Assembly (NCBI RefSeq): GCF_000426705.1
Contig: NZ_KE384554.1
Coordinates: forward strand, 574,714-638,713
Direction of reading: 5' to 3'
DNA length: 64,000 bases
Origin: Spirochaeta cellobiosiphila DSM 17781
Lineage (GTDB): Bacteria > Spirochaetota > Spirochaetia > DSM-17781
This document shows positions 10,526 to 18,018 of this stretch, piece by piece. The notes beneath the pieces were generated by a model. The model ran no database searches. It had not been told where the DNA came from and saw only the letters and a program-made list of their open reading frames with translations. Numbering within the stretch: position 1 is the first letter of the stretch; the number at the start of each line of letters is the position of its first letter. The position numbers and the translations under genes are program-made.

Positions 10526-10597
10526 CTGGGGTAGCAGGATTCGAACCTACGAATGCCGGTACCAAAAACCGGTGCCTTACCACTTGGCCATACCCCA
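10526..10597 (-). tRNA. tRNA-Gln (anticodon TTG)
   Basis: The minus strand folds into a 72-base cloverleaf. The acceptor stem TGGGGTA pairs with TACCCCA, followed by discriminator G. The anticodon stem is CCGGT/ACCGG around the loop TTTTGGT, giving anticodon TTG. The T-arm contains GGTTCGAATCC. CCA is not encoded. It lies between spoVG and rplY with no promoter of its own that I can place, since a TATAAT word overlaps its 5' end and is too close. It is probably processed from the spoVG transcript. Confidence 0.97.
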
Positions 10598-10605
10598 TTA
10601 TATTA

Positions 10606-10621
10606 AGACTGTAAACAGTCT
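10606..10621. other. Short perfect hairpin between spoVG and tRNA-Gln
   Basis: AGACTG and CAGTCT pair across a 4-base loop just after the spoVG stop codon. There is no T-run after it, so it is not a convincing terminator. It could be a processing or stability element between the mRNA and the tRNA. Confidence 0.4.
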
Positions 10622-10626
10622 ACTAT

Positions 10627-10908
10627 TCAGTCGACAGCTTCATAAGAATCCTCCCCCTCTCCTTTTTCATAAGCAGAAAGAATTGCTTCCTGAAGCAATG
10701 TACGGAAATCTGTATTAATAGGATGGGCAACATCCTTATACTCTCCGCTTTTTGTTCTTCTTGAAGGCATAGCAATGAAAGTACCACTTTCACCTTCAAT
10801 AATTTTAACGTTGTGAACAACAAACGATTCATCAAAAGTTACTGTTACATAAGCTTTCAACTTACCTTCAGCCGTAACTCTTCGAATTCTGATGTCAGTG
10901 ATCTGCAT
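10627..10908 (-). CDS. spoVG: SpoVG family nucleic-acid-binding regulator
   Basis: A small regulator that in Borrelia, staphylococci and Listeria binds DNA and/or RNA. The 93 residues contain the family core (ITDIRIRRV at the N-terminus, then FIAMPSRR and the KDVAHPI segment). An ATG 8 codons further upstream overlaps the ribosome site. I choose the ATG at 10908 because GGAGGGAG lies just 5' of it. The gene heads a leftward unit with tRNA-Gln, rplY, pth, tilS and ftsH. Confidence 0.95.
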   Translation of the reverse strand: MQITDIRIRRVTAEGKLKAYVTVTFDESFVVHNVKIIEGESGTFIAMPSRRTKSGEYKDVAHPINTDFRTLLQEAILSAYEKGEGEDSYEAVD

Positions 10909-10949
10909 GGTAAACTCCCTCCATAGATGCAAAAAGACGTACAGTCTCT

Positions 10950-10978
10950 ATACTACAACACCCAATGGCAGGTTGCAA
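10950..10978 (-). promoter_or_regulatory. Candidate proximal spoVG promoter
   Basis: On the minus strand, TTGCAA (10978-10973) and TAGTAT (10955-10950) are 17 bases apart. They lie about 40 bases upstream of the spoVG start, which leaves a short leader that includes the GGAGGGAG ribosome site. Confidence 0.5.
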
Positions 10979-11030
10979 GTTTTTAACCAGTAGGGAAAGC
11001 TTTTTTTTGCTCTCACTCACATCGAGGGCT

Positions 11031-11058
11031 ATTATACTAATATTTGTTTTCATGTCAA
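11031..11058 (-). promoter_or_regulatory. Candidate distal spoVG promoter
   Basis: Minus strand TTGACA (11058-11053), 16-base gap, TATAAT (11036-11031): both hexamers match the housekeeping consensus exactly. It would give a leader of about 115 bases before spoVG. It lies back to back with the promoter of the divergent CheX-like gene. Confidence 0.6.
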
Positions 11059-11091
11059 ATGGTATTCTCATTTTTTTTGCTAAACTTTTAT

Positions 11092-11121
11092 TTGACATTA
11101 ATATTTTACAAAAACTATACT
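11092..11121 (+). promoter_or_regulatory. Promoter of CheX-like gene, predicted leaderless start
   Basis: TTGACA (11092-11097), 18-base gap, TATACT (11116-11121). Transcription starting about 7 bases after the -10 box would begin at the ATG at 11128. No ribosome binding site is visible between them. Confidence 0.6.
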
Positions 11122-11127
11122 TCACTT

Positions 11128-11598
11128 ATGAACAAACTAATCAACAAATTGCTTAAACAGTCACTTAATAATTTATTCTCAGAAGCGGGAATTGACCACA
11201 AACTGCGGAGTTTTCAACTTTTTACAAAACCTGTATACAACCTTGTTTGTACCATAGGAGTGACTGGAGATCATCACGGCTTTTTATATCTATACCTATC
11301 AGTAGAGGATGCGAAAAAATTAGTTATCATGTTTTCTGAAGCTTTTAATGTGCCTGTGGAAAGCGGAGATGGCTTTACTGACTTTCATAAAGGTACTTTG
11401 GGCGAAATCATTAATCAGCTTTCGGGACAATGGTGTACCTTATTAAGCAAACACAACATTGATTGCAACATTTCTCCTCCAACCATCATCAAAGGTAGCG
11501 ATGTAAGTATTAACACAAGTGGGAATAAAGCCTTTAAACCTATTTACATCAAAGGAGATTTTGGTACAGCACGAATTCAGGTTAATCTTAAAAACTAA
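11128..11598 (+). CDS. CheX-like chemotaxis phosphatase-family protein
   Basis: The 156-residue protein has one CheX/CheC-type domain. The signature E-x-x-N-x-x-x-G is intact at Glu93, Asn96 and Gly100 (GEIINQLSG); in CheX these residues remove phosphate from CheY-P. Spirochaetes use CheX as their main CheY phosphatase, but this copy stands alone, away from the che operon. It may therefore act on another receiver protein or be a spirochaetal paralogue. The reading frame is open back to 11044, but that part is an improbable Phe-rich extension lying upstream of a good promoter. I chose the ATG at 11128. Confidence 0.75.
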   Translation: MNKLINKLLKQSLNNLFSEAGIDHKLRSFQLFTKPVYNLVCTIGVTGDHHGFLYLYLSVEDAKKLVIMFSEAFNVPVESGDGFTDFHKGTLGEIINQLSGQWCTLLSKHNIDCNISPPTIIKGSDVSINTSGNKAFKPIYIKGDFGTARIQVNLKN

Positions 11599-11613
11599 AC
11601 CGTATATTTTCTG

Positions 11614-11642
11614 TTGACAGGACGTTTTCTTCTGAATAGATT
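11614..11642 (+). promoter_or_regulatory. Candidate promoter of the acidic small protein gene
   Basis: TTGACA (11614-11619), 17-base gap, TAGATT (11637-11642), located 34 bases upstream of the TTG start of the next gene. Confidence 0.45.
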
Positions 11643-11675
11643 GTGATTATCTATATATAGCAAGAGGATAGGAAG

Positions 11676-11891
11676 TTGGAAAGAGATGATGACTTCTTCG
11701 ATGACGGCTTTGACGATTACGACAATGAATTGAATGATTTTGATGACGCAATCAGTGAAGCTGATTATGATGATGAGTATCAAGATGATTTTGACGAAGA
11801 TCTTGATTCTGACTACGATGAAGATGATGACGAAGACTTTTCAGGTGTAGAGTTCGATGATGAGATTGATTATGATGATTTCGACGAGTAG
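11676..11891 (+). CDS. Very acidic 71-residue protein, function unknown
   Basis: I recognise no family. By count the product has 31 Asp and 10 Glu (58 percent acidic), 13 Phe/Tyr and a single basic residue (Arg3), spread evenly as D-D-F and D-Y-D type words. The start is a TTG with AGAGG 7 bases upstream. A promoter precedes it and a hairpin terminator follows, so it looks like a real monocistronic gene rather than low-complexity noise. Possible roles are a nucleic-acid mimic, a charged tail protein comparable to the acidic part of RNA polymerase delta, or metal buffering. None is shown by the sequence. Confidence 0.6.
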   Translation: MERDDDFFDDGFDDYDNELNDFDDAISEADYDDEYQDDFDEDLDSDYDEDDDEDFSGVEFDDEIDYDDFDE

Positions 11892-11909
11892 GTAAGTCTT
11901 CAATAAAGA

Positions 11910-11934
11910 AGGCTTTAATCAAAGATTAAAGCCT
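11910..11934. terminator. Convergent intrinsic terminator
   Basis: A perfect 11-bp stem (AGGCTTTAATC / GATTAAAGCCT) with an AAA loop lies between the acidic-protein gene (plus) and rsfS (minus) and includes the rsfS stop codon. Short T-rich stretches follow on both strands, so it may serve both directions. Confidence 0.7.
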
Positions 11935-12285
11935 TTCTGCCTCAAACCATAGGTTTTCTATTTCATAAAATTGACGAGTTTTCTTTTCCATTAAATGAAT
12001 GATAATGGGATCACAATCTAGTAATACCCAATCTGTAATATCAAGCTTTCTTAGGGCTGTATTTGTCTTAATGTTATTCTTTTTAAAATACTGATTAAGT
12101 AAATCAACTAACCCTCTTAACTGTCCCTGACTATTAACAGAAGCAACTATAAAAATATCTGCCCAGCTACATTTACCTGAAACATCAAGTGTCACGATGT
12201 CTTCGGCTTTGTTATCATCTAAAAATAAGGCAATCCCCTTACTTATCTCCAGTACTTCAGTTTTATTTAACATATCTTCCATCAA
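11926..12285 (-). CDS. rsfS: Ribosomal silencing factor RsfS
   Basis: Binds L14 and blocks subunit joining during starvation. The 119 residues contain the RsfS/Iojap core (VTLDVSGKCSWADIFIVAS, later DWVLLDCDPIIIHLM). Three possible Met starts exist at residues 1, 2 and 5. It overlaps the upstream LCP gene by 23 bases and is the last gene of the rplU operon. Confidence 0.93.
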   Translation of the reverse strand: MMEDMLNKTEVLEISKGIALFLDDNKAEDIVTLDVSGKCSWADIFIVASVNSQGQLRGLVDLLNQYFKKNNIKTNTALRKLDITDWVLLDCDPIIIHLMEKKTRQFYEIENLWFEAERL

Positions 12286-13432
12286 AATCCCTTCCTAATA
12301 TTATTGTAATATCTGCAGTAGTCCCATCATCGTCTGGTGTGGTTTGAATACGATCACACTGAATAATCTTAGCCACTCTTTCTGCTGCAGCAGAATTTCC
12401 TCTATGGTCAAGTATAACAGTATTTTCATAATTATTCTGATCAGCATTTTTCACACCATTTACTTCAATACCAAAACTTTGAAATATTTGAGCTGTTCTA
12501 CTTGCTAAGCCGTTTCGACTAGTACCATTCAGGATTTCAACACTGACCTTAAAATCTTCATTCATTACAGCTTGAATGTTAGACAAGGTGTCACTTAGCT
12601 TTTCAACAGTTTCCTTAATTAACCTGGAATCATAGTGAGGAAATAATAGTTCCTGCCCATCCACTACTTTAGTTACCCCCAGAACCCGCTGTTGAACAAC
12701 TCTATCAACATCCATTCGAGTAGCAACCTTTAACCACTCCATAAAGGATTTCTTATCAAGTTTAGTGTCCCATAATTTGTAGAAAACGCTGAACACTTCA
12801 GGCTGCAACAAAAATTCACTTTTCACGTTCATTTTTTTGTAATAGGACTCTAAAAATTTCTGCCGTCTTCCTACCCTGTCTACTTCAGGCTCCCCTTCTT
12901 CATGATATGATAAATAATCAACACTCTTACTACCATCCAACAAAACACTTCCAGAAGGCAACAGTAATATTTTGTCTTCATTAATTTTTTCGACAGGATT
13001 GGCAATAAAGAGATCAACACCATCTATCAAATTAACAGCTGTAGATAAATCATCAATATTTATAGAAAAGACAAAATCAATTTTGTCACCAATTAAGTCT
13101 TCTACATATTTTTTATATTTATCAGGAGATTTAACATTGAATACAGAATCAATCCGGTCTACTTTATTCGTTTCTTTAATAATGGTACCTGTATTACCTG
13201 GTATATCCAAGAATCCCATCTTGTCCGTATTTGTATCCATTAGAACATATTCTGTTTCTATCTGTTTATCACCATCATGAACTACAACGAGAAAAGATAA
13301 CTTACCTTTCTTATTAATAAGATCGGTTATCTTATCACTTCGTAGTTGCAAATAGAAAAATACTCCTGCTACAAGTATAACAATTAGCATCAATCCAAAC
13401 AAAACAAGGGTTTTACTTGTATCTCTATTCAT
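12263..13432 (-). CDS. LytR-CpsA-Psr (LCP) family protein with LytR_C domain
   Basis: The 389-residue protein has one N-terminal membrane segment (about 8-28), an LCP domain (about 45-230; Arg-rich VDRVGRRQKFL segment of the phosphate-binding core) and a C-terminal LytR_C domain (VSVEILNGTSRNGLASRTA). LCP proteins transfer lipid-linked glycopolymers to cell wall or surface acceptors; in a spirochaete the acceptor is unknown. It lies between yqeK and rsfS, as in many bacteria, and overlaps both. Confidence 0.85.
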   Translation of the reverse strand: MNRDTSKTLVLFGLMLIVILVAGVFFYLQLRSDKITDLINKKGKLSFLVVVHDGDKQIETEYVLMDTNTDKMGFLDIPGNTGTIIKETNKVDRIDSVFNVKSPDKYKKYVEDLIGDKIDFVFSINIDDLSTAVNLIDGVDLFIANPVEKINEDKILLLPSGSVLLDGSKSVDYLSYHEEGEPEVDRVGRRQKFLESYYKKMNVKSEFLLQPEVFSVFYKLWDTKLDKKSFMEWLKVATRMDVDRVVQQRVLGVTKVVDGQELLFPHYDSRLIKETVEKLSDTLSNIQAVMNEDFKVSVEILNGTSRNGLASRTAQIFQSFGIEVNGVKNADQNNYENTVILDHRGNSAAAERVAKIIQCDRIQTTPDDDGTTADITIILGRDFDGRYVK

Positions 13433-14015
13433 TATATTGCTTCAACTCCCTAATCCACTCATCAATTTCTTCGTCTATCTCTTTGATTCTATCAGGAAAC
13501 AACAAGCGAGATTGCTCTATAACAGTCAAAACCGCCTCATTCAAAGTTTTTTCCAGGACCATATCTCTAAAGCCATCATCAATATATTGTCGTCCAGGCT
13601 CAATAAAATCTGCTATAAATAGTATTTTACCAACATCTGACATACCTGATCGTCCTAGGGTATGCCATCTGACAGCATTAAGAATAATAGAGTTTTTAAT
13701 TTTGAATCTCTTCTCAAGAATGACGGCACCAGCTCTACCATGAAGTAAAACAGGATTATTTCTCTCATAACCATGCAGAGGAAGGCCATCCTTTCGAACT
13801 AGTGAAAATAACTCATCATCATCCAGCTCACGTGCAATATCATGGGCTAATCCGGCCATATATGATTTCTTTTTACTGATTCCATAGTGAATAGCCAAGT
13901 TCTTCGCACATTTTGCAGTTCTCTTGCTATGCTTCCTTCTTTTTTTACTCAAATTCTCTTTTAAATAAGTCTTAATTTGCTTCTTTGTCTTCATGAATCT
14001 GATAGAGTCCTTCAT
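13425..14015 (-). CDS. yqeK: YqeK-like HD-domain phosphohydrolase
   Basis: The 196-residue HD-domain protein has His29 in the helix following a basic N-terminus, HD at 57-58 (LAHDIAR), His in LLHGRAGA and Asp in FIADFIEPGR. YqeK proteins split diadenosine tetraphosphate into two ADP. The gene follows nadD directly with a 44-base overlap from its first Met; an internal Met at residue 8 (13994) is an equally possible start. The pairing with nadD and rsfS is classic. Confidence 0.88.
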   Translation of the reverse strand: MKDSIRFMKTKKQIKTYLKENLSKKRRKHSKRTAKCAKNLAIHYGISKKKSYMAGLAHDIARELDDDELFSLVRKDGLPLHGYERNNPVLLHGRAGAVILEKRFKIKNSIILNAVRWHTLGRSGMSDVGKILFIADFIEPGRQYIDDGFRDMVLEKTLNEAVLTVIEQSRLLFPDRIKEIDEEIDEWIRELKQYNE

Positions 14016-14565
14016 TATGGATAAAGGTTAAAACACTAGTAGGAACTAAAGATGTAATATCTTCTCCCCTTCTATACTTATCACGTATTTCTGAGGATGA
14101 CACTTTCCATATAGAATTATCCAAATAGGTATGAGGGTAATCAAGAGGCAATTGCTCCGTAGTAGAACGATGTGCAATTACTAGATCCACACGGCTACTC
14201 AATTCTTCAGCATCCTTCCACTTAGAAAAACCAGGGACTAGATCATCCCCGATAATCAACCCCGCCTTACCAGTACAACTATATTTCCCATAAACGCAAT
14301 CCACCGTATCAATTGAATAACTTACACCTGTCCGCAAGATTTCACATCTATCTGCAAAAAAGTTTGTATAAGGCTCAATTGCTACTTCTACCATTTCAAA
14401 ACGCTTATTGGGAGATATATCTTCTTTAATAGTTTTATGTGCAGGAGTATGGCTGGGTACAAAGATAACTCTCTCGTACCCTAGCTGATTTATAGCATCA
14501 ATAGCTAAATTTATATGTCCATTATGAATGGGGTTAAAAGTTCCACCTAAAATAACAGTTCTCAT
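13972..14565 (-). CDS. nadD: Nicotinate-nucleotide adenylyltransferase
   Basis: Makes deamido-NAD from nicotinate mononucleotide and ATP. The 197-residue protein has the nucleotidyltransferase loop GGTFNPIHNGH at residues 7-17 (HxGH type) and the late motif VSSSEIR. Its start and the obgE stop share one base. The product feeds NAD synthetase, whose gene lies elsewhere in this window at 57 kb. Confidence 0.96.
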   Translation of the reverse strand: MRTVILGGTFNPIHNGHINLAIDAINQLGYERVIFVPSHTPAHKTIKEDISPNKRFEMVEVAIEPYTNFFADRCEILRTGVSYSIDTVDCVYGKYSCTGKAGLIIGDDLVPGFSKWKDAEELSSRVDLVIAHRSTTEQLPLDYPHTYLDNSIWKVSSSEIRDKYRRGEDITSLVPTSVLTFIHNEGLYQIHEDKEAN

Positions 14566-15548
14566 TAAGCCTCCGACAAATCATAAAAGGCTTGTTTAAC
14601 CTGTTCGATACCTTCCTTGGAATAATTCGACATGCCTATAATTTGTTCTTCAGGATATTTGTCCTTTAAATCAACAAGACGATCTTTAAAACCTTCAAGC
14701 TCAATCTTATTCGCCAATATAATTCTGGGCTTTTCTATCAGTTCAGGGGCATATTTCTTTAACTCACTTAACAGTGTATCAAAAACAGTCAGATAATTTT
14801 CATCACTTATATCCAACATAAAAGCCAAACCCCTTGTCCTTGCTATATGCTTCAGAAATCTGAAACCTAAACCGACTCCGGAAGAAGCTCCTTCAATAAT
14901 ACCGGGAATATCTGCTAAAACAACATCCTTTCCATGAACATAGAGCATACCTAAATTAGGAATCTTCGTTGTAAAAGCATAAGCAGCCACTTGAGGGTGA
15001 GCATTTGTTAAGTTTTTCAACAAGCTTGACTTCCCTGCATTCGGGAAACCAACAAATCCAATATCAGCTATTAAGTTCAACTCAATTACGATAGTCTTTT
15101 CTATACCATCAACACCTGGTTGTGCAAATCGAGGAACCTGTCTCTTCGAACTTCGGAAATGCCAATTTCCTTGACCGCCGCGACCACCTGATAGCAGAAC
15201 AAAATGACTACCGACCTCTTTCAGGTCAGCTAATACTTCCTTTGTCTCATAATCGCGTATAATAGTACCAGGGGGCACATCGATGACCATGTCATTCCCA
15301 TCGCGACCATGCATACGTCTTCCCATTCCGGGCTGACCATTTTCAGCTTGATGTTTTCTCTTAATTTTAAGATGTGACAATGTATTAAGATTTTCTTTAA
15401 CGTGAAAGACAACATCGCCTCCTTTACCACCGTCTCCGCCATCTGGACCACCTTTCGCAACATATTTCTCTCTACGAAAGGATACAGCACCGGAGCCGCC
15501 GTTACCGGAGGCGACTTCAATCACAGTTTCATCTACGAAACCTTGCAG
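14565..15548 (-). CDS. obgE: Obg/CgtA GTPase, apparent CTG start
   Basis: Ribosome-associated GTPase for 50S assembly and stress control. The N-terminal Obg fold is Gly-rich (GGPDGGDGGKGGD), and the GTPase domain has G1 GFPNAGKSS at about 167-175 and G4 LANKIE. The C-terminal extension found in some Obg proteins is absent (327 residues in all). Homologues start M-x-F-V-D-E. Here the matching F-V-D-E codons are preceded by CAA-GGT and CTG, with AGGAGG (15559-15554) exactly 5 bases before that CTG (15548-15546). The first conventional start is a GTG at 15524 that would remove part of the Obg fold, so I propose CTG. Confidence 0.9.
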   Translation of the reverse strand: MQGFVDETVIEVASGNGGSGAVSFRREKYVAKGGPDGGDGGKGGDVVFHVKENLNTLSHLKIKRKHQAENGQPGMGRRMHGRDGNDMVIDVPPGTIIRDYETKEVLADLKEVGSHFVLLSGGRGGQGNWHFRSSKRQVPRFAQPGVDGIEKTIVIELNLIADIGFVGFPNAGKSSLLKNLTNAHPQVAAYAFTTKIPNLGMLYVHGKDVVLADIPGIIEGASSGVGLGFRFLKHIARTRGLAFMLDISDENYLTVFDTLLSELKKYAPELIEKPRIILANKIELEGFKDRLVDLKDKYPEEQIIGMSNYSKEGIEQVKQAFYDLSEA

Positions 15549-15557
15549 AACAGCCTC

Positions 15558-15815
15558 CTAATTCTGGGCAGGCTGAACATGTACTTTCTTCTTGCCTCTT
15601 TGAGGTTTAAAAACAACAGTGCCCTCAGCAAGAGCAAATAAAGTGTCATCTTTTCCACGACCAACATTTTCACCAGCGTGAATTCTAGTACCCCTTTGAC
15701 GGATAATGATTTCACCAGCTTTTACAAATTGACCACCGAATCTTTTAACACCAAGTCGTTTACTTTCGGAATCTCGGCCGTTCTTAGTAGAACCACCACC
15801 TTTTTTATGAGCCAT
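15558..15815 (-). CDS. rpmA: 50S ribosomal protein L27
   Basis: An 85-residue large-subunit protein near the peptidyl transferase centre. It starts directly with [16 protein letters not shown], the processed-type N-terminus without the cleavable extension found in many Firmicutes. Its TAG stop lies inside the AGGAGG ribosome site of obgE. Confidence 0.98.
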   Translation of the reverse strand: MAHKKGGGSTKNGRDSESKRLGVKRFGGQFVKAGEIIIRQRGTRIHAGENVGRGKDDTLFALAEGTVVFKPQRGKKKVHVQPAQN

Positions 15816-15829
15816 TTATTTCCTCCAAA

Positions 15830-16156
15830 TTAATAGACCACTAAACTCAAGTGATCAGGAAATTCTACAGAGAGACTATGCAAACCAAATAATAATTGAT
15901 CCGTTACACCTTTAAGCCAATCTGATAGGTCAGGTTGGAAAGCAGTGATAATAAATTCAAGCTCTCCTTCCCTAACCGCTTCGCCATCCATTTTAATTTT
16001 CGGATGGGCTTCTAACAATTGCGCAGTCGTCCGGATAAGAAAAGTAGCTGAAGCACATACTATGTCTTCACCAACCGGTGCTGAGCCAGCGTGTCCGGAA
16101 GCTTTTAAAGCTTTTAACCGTTGAGTCTCGCTCAGCCTCACACTTATCCTTAGCAA
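15830..16156 (-). CDS. prp: Prp-like cysteine protease (ribosomal-processing family)
   Basis: The 108-residue protein has both active-site signatures of Prp: His in SGHAG and Cys in EDIVCASAT. It lies between rplU and rpmA as usual. In Firmicutes and related bacteria Prp removes the N-terminal extension of L27, but the L27 encoded here has none, so its substrate is unclear. The start is a TTG at 16156, four bases after the rplU stop; it preserves the first beta strand before SGHAG. A GTG five codons later has a better spaced AAGG but would delete that strand. Confidence 0.85.
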   Translation of the reverse strand: MLRISVRLSETQRLKALKASGHAGSAPVGEDIVCASATFLIRTTAQLLEAHPKIKMDGEAVREGELEFIITAFQPDLSDWLKGVTDQLLFGLHSLSVEFPDHLSLVVY

Positions 16157-16160
16157 AACT

Positions 16161-16472
16161 TTACGCGCCTACGATATCCAGTACTTTAAGTATGGAAAAT
16201 TGCTGTCTGTGACCTTGTTTCTTCTTGTAGCCTTTTCGTCTTTTGTATTTGTAGACGATGACTTTCTTGTCTTTACCGTGGTCTGCTACTTCCGCTTTAA
16301 CAGTAACACCAGCAACAAAGGGGTTACCTACTTTAGTATCATCTCCACCGACTAGAAGAACAGAATCAAAAACAAGCTCTTTTCCAGGTTCAGCATCAAA
16401 TTTGTCAACCTTTATCAGGCCGCCTTTCTCAGCTTTGTACTGTTTACCTTTAATTTCAACTAGAGCGTACAT
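16161..16472 (-). CDS. rplU: 50S ribosomal protein L21
   Basis: A 103-residue large-subunit protein starting MYALVEIKGKQYKAEKG, with the typical basic VYKYKRRKGYKKKQGHRQ segment near the C-terminus. It is the first gene of the leftward rplU-prp-rpmA-obgE-nadD-yqeK-lcp-rsfS unit and has GAGGA about 11 bases before the ATG. Confidence 0.98.
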   Translation of the reverse strand: MYALVEIKGKQYKAEKGGLIKVDKFDAEPGKELVFDSVLLVGGDDTKVGNPFVAGVTVKAEVADHGKDKKVIVYKYKRRKGYKKKQGHRQQFSILKVLDIVGA

Positions 16473-16511
16473 TGCTTCACATCCTCAATATGTCGTATTT
16501 TTCAGCACACT

Positions 16512-16541
16512 TGTATACCATATTAATCATAATAGGGTCAA
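16512..16541 (-). promoter_or_regulatory. Promoter of the rplU operon
   Basis: Minus strand TTGACC (16541-16536), 18-base gap, TATACA (16517-16512), about 40 bases upstream of rplU in the gap after gltD. Confidence 0.6.
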
Positions 16542-16554
16542 GCCGTCTAATTCT

Positions 16555-18018
16555 TTAAGGGAGAAGAGTTTTCCCCATAAGATCATTATCAATAATCTTT
16601 GCGGCTCCTCGACCCTCATTGATCGCCCATACTACCAAAGATTGCCCTCTGCGCATATCCCCACAGGCGTATATTTTGTCTTTTGAAGTATGAAAATCAC
16701 CATATTCTGCCTTAACATTGCTTCTCTGATCTTGGTCAATACCCAAATCTTTAACAATGCTTTCCTCAGGGCCGACAAAACCGAGAGCAAGAAAAACGTA
16801 ATCCGCTTCCCAATACTCTTCAGAATTTTCTACTTCTGTCATATTCCAACGACCATCAGAAGCCTTTTCCCAGGCGACACGGACAGTCTTCAATCCGACT
16901 AATTCCCCTTTGTCATTCCCAACAAATTCTTTAGTCAGAATACAATACTCTCTAGGATCCCTTCCATAGGCCTCTGTTGATTCTGCATGACCATAATCGA
17001 CTTTAAATAGACGGGGATATGTGGGCCAGGGAAACTCCTCTGTTCGTTCATTAGCAGGTTTAGGCATCAATTCAAAGTTAATGACCTGTTCCGCCCCTTG
17101 TCTTACAGAGGTTCCGATACAGTCATTTCCTGTATCACCACCACCAATAACGATAACCTTCTTCCCTTTTACATTAATACATTGATTATCTGTAAGTTTT
17201 GAGTCTAACAAACTCTTTGTGACACCAGACAGAAAATCCATTGCATAATGAACACCACTAAAATCTCTTCCCGGAACAGCTAGATCTCTTGGCTTTGTGG
17301 CACCACAAGCTAATAGTACAGCATCATTTTCCTTAGCTAATTCATTAGCATCCTTATCTTTACCGACACATACATTAGTCTGGAAAACAACACCTTCCTG
17401 AGCCATCACATCTATACGTCGCTGTACCACATCCTTGTCCAGCTTCATATTAGGAATTCCGTACATGAGAAGTCCACCAATCCTATCAGAACGTTCATAT
17501 ACGGTAACTTCATGACCGGCTTGGTTTAACTGATCAGCTGCTGCCAAACCAGAAGGACCAGATCCTACAACAGCCACTTTCTTACCTGTTCTTACTTGAG
17601 GTAAGCGAGGACTAACCCAGCCTTCCCTCCAAGCGTGATCTATAATGGTTACTTCATTATCTTTTATAGTTACAGCAGGTTTATTGATACCTAATACGCA
17701 GGCACTTTCACAAGGAGCTGGACACACACGGCCTGTAAACTCAGGAAAGTTATTCGTCTTTTTTAACCGTATATACGCTTCCTTCCATTGGCCTTTAAAG
17801 ATCATGTCGTTCCATTCAGGAATTAAATTATGAACGGGACAACCATAGGAAGAATGACAAAAAGGAACTCCACAGTCCATACATCTGGCCCCCTGCTTCT
17901 GCCGTTCGGCTTCAGACAAGGACAAATGAAATTCTTTAAAATCTTTAATTCTTTCAACAGGATTACGATCAATAACCCCCTGTCTTTCAAACTCTAAGAA
18001 ACCAGTTGGCTTACCCAT
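16555..18018 (-). CDS. gltD: Glutamate synthase small subunit
   Basis: NADPH-oxidising, FAD-containing subunit that passes electrons to GltB. The 487 residues include an N-terminal cysteine cluster (CMDCGVPFC, then CPVHN and CPAPCESAC) that binds iron-sulphur clusters. Two Rossmann motifs follow (VVGSGPSGLAAA and VIGGGDTGNDC), and the FAD-end motif is YACGDMRRGQSLVVWA. An ATG two codons upstream is possible, but the ATG at 18018 has GGAGG well placed inside the end of gltB, so translation is coupled. Confidence 0.96.
   Translation of the reverse strand: MGKPTGFLEFERQGVIDRNPVERIKDFKEFHLSLSEAERQKQGARCMDCGVPFCHSSYGCPVHNLIPEWNDMIFKGQWKEAYIRLKKTNNFPEFTGRVCPAPCESACVLGINKPAVTIKDNEVTIIDHAWREGWVSPRLPQVRTGKKVAVVGSGPSGLAAADQLNQAGHEVTVYERSDRIGGLLMYGIPNMKLDKDVVQRRIDVMAQEGVVFQTNVCVGKDKDANELAKENDAVLLACGATKPRDLAVPGRDFSGVHYAMDFLSGVTKSLLDSKLTDNQCINVKGKKVIVIGGGDTGNDCIGTSVRQGAEQVINFELMPKPANERTEEFPWPTYPRLFKVDYGHAESTEAYGRDPREYCILTKEFVGNDKGELVGLKTVRVAWEKASDGRWNMTEVENSEEYWEADYVFLALGFVGPEESIVKDLGIDQDQRSNVKAEYGDFHTSKDKIYACGDMRRGQSLVVWAINEGRGAAKIIDNDLMGKTLLP

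Noticed and set aside
10597-10602. Own promoter for tRNA-Gln(TTG)
   Set aside because: The TATAAT word overlaps the tRNA 5' end, so transcription would begin inside the tRNA.
10895-11125. Minus-strand reading frame upstream of spoVG
   Set aside because: It runs across the promoter region and contains no family features; it is best explained as leader sequence.
11595-11783. Hydrophobic minus-strand reading frame opposite the acidic protein gene
   Set aside because: It is the complement of Asp-rich codons; no ribosome site, promoter or family features support it.
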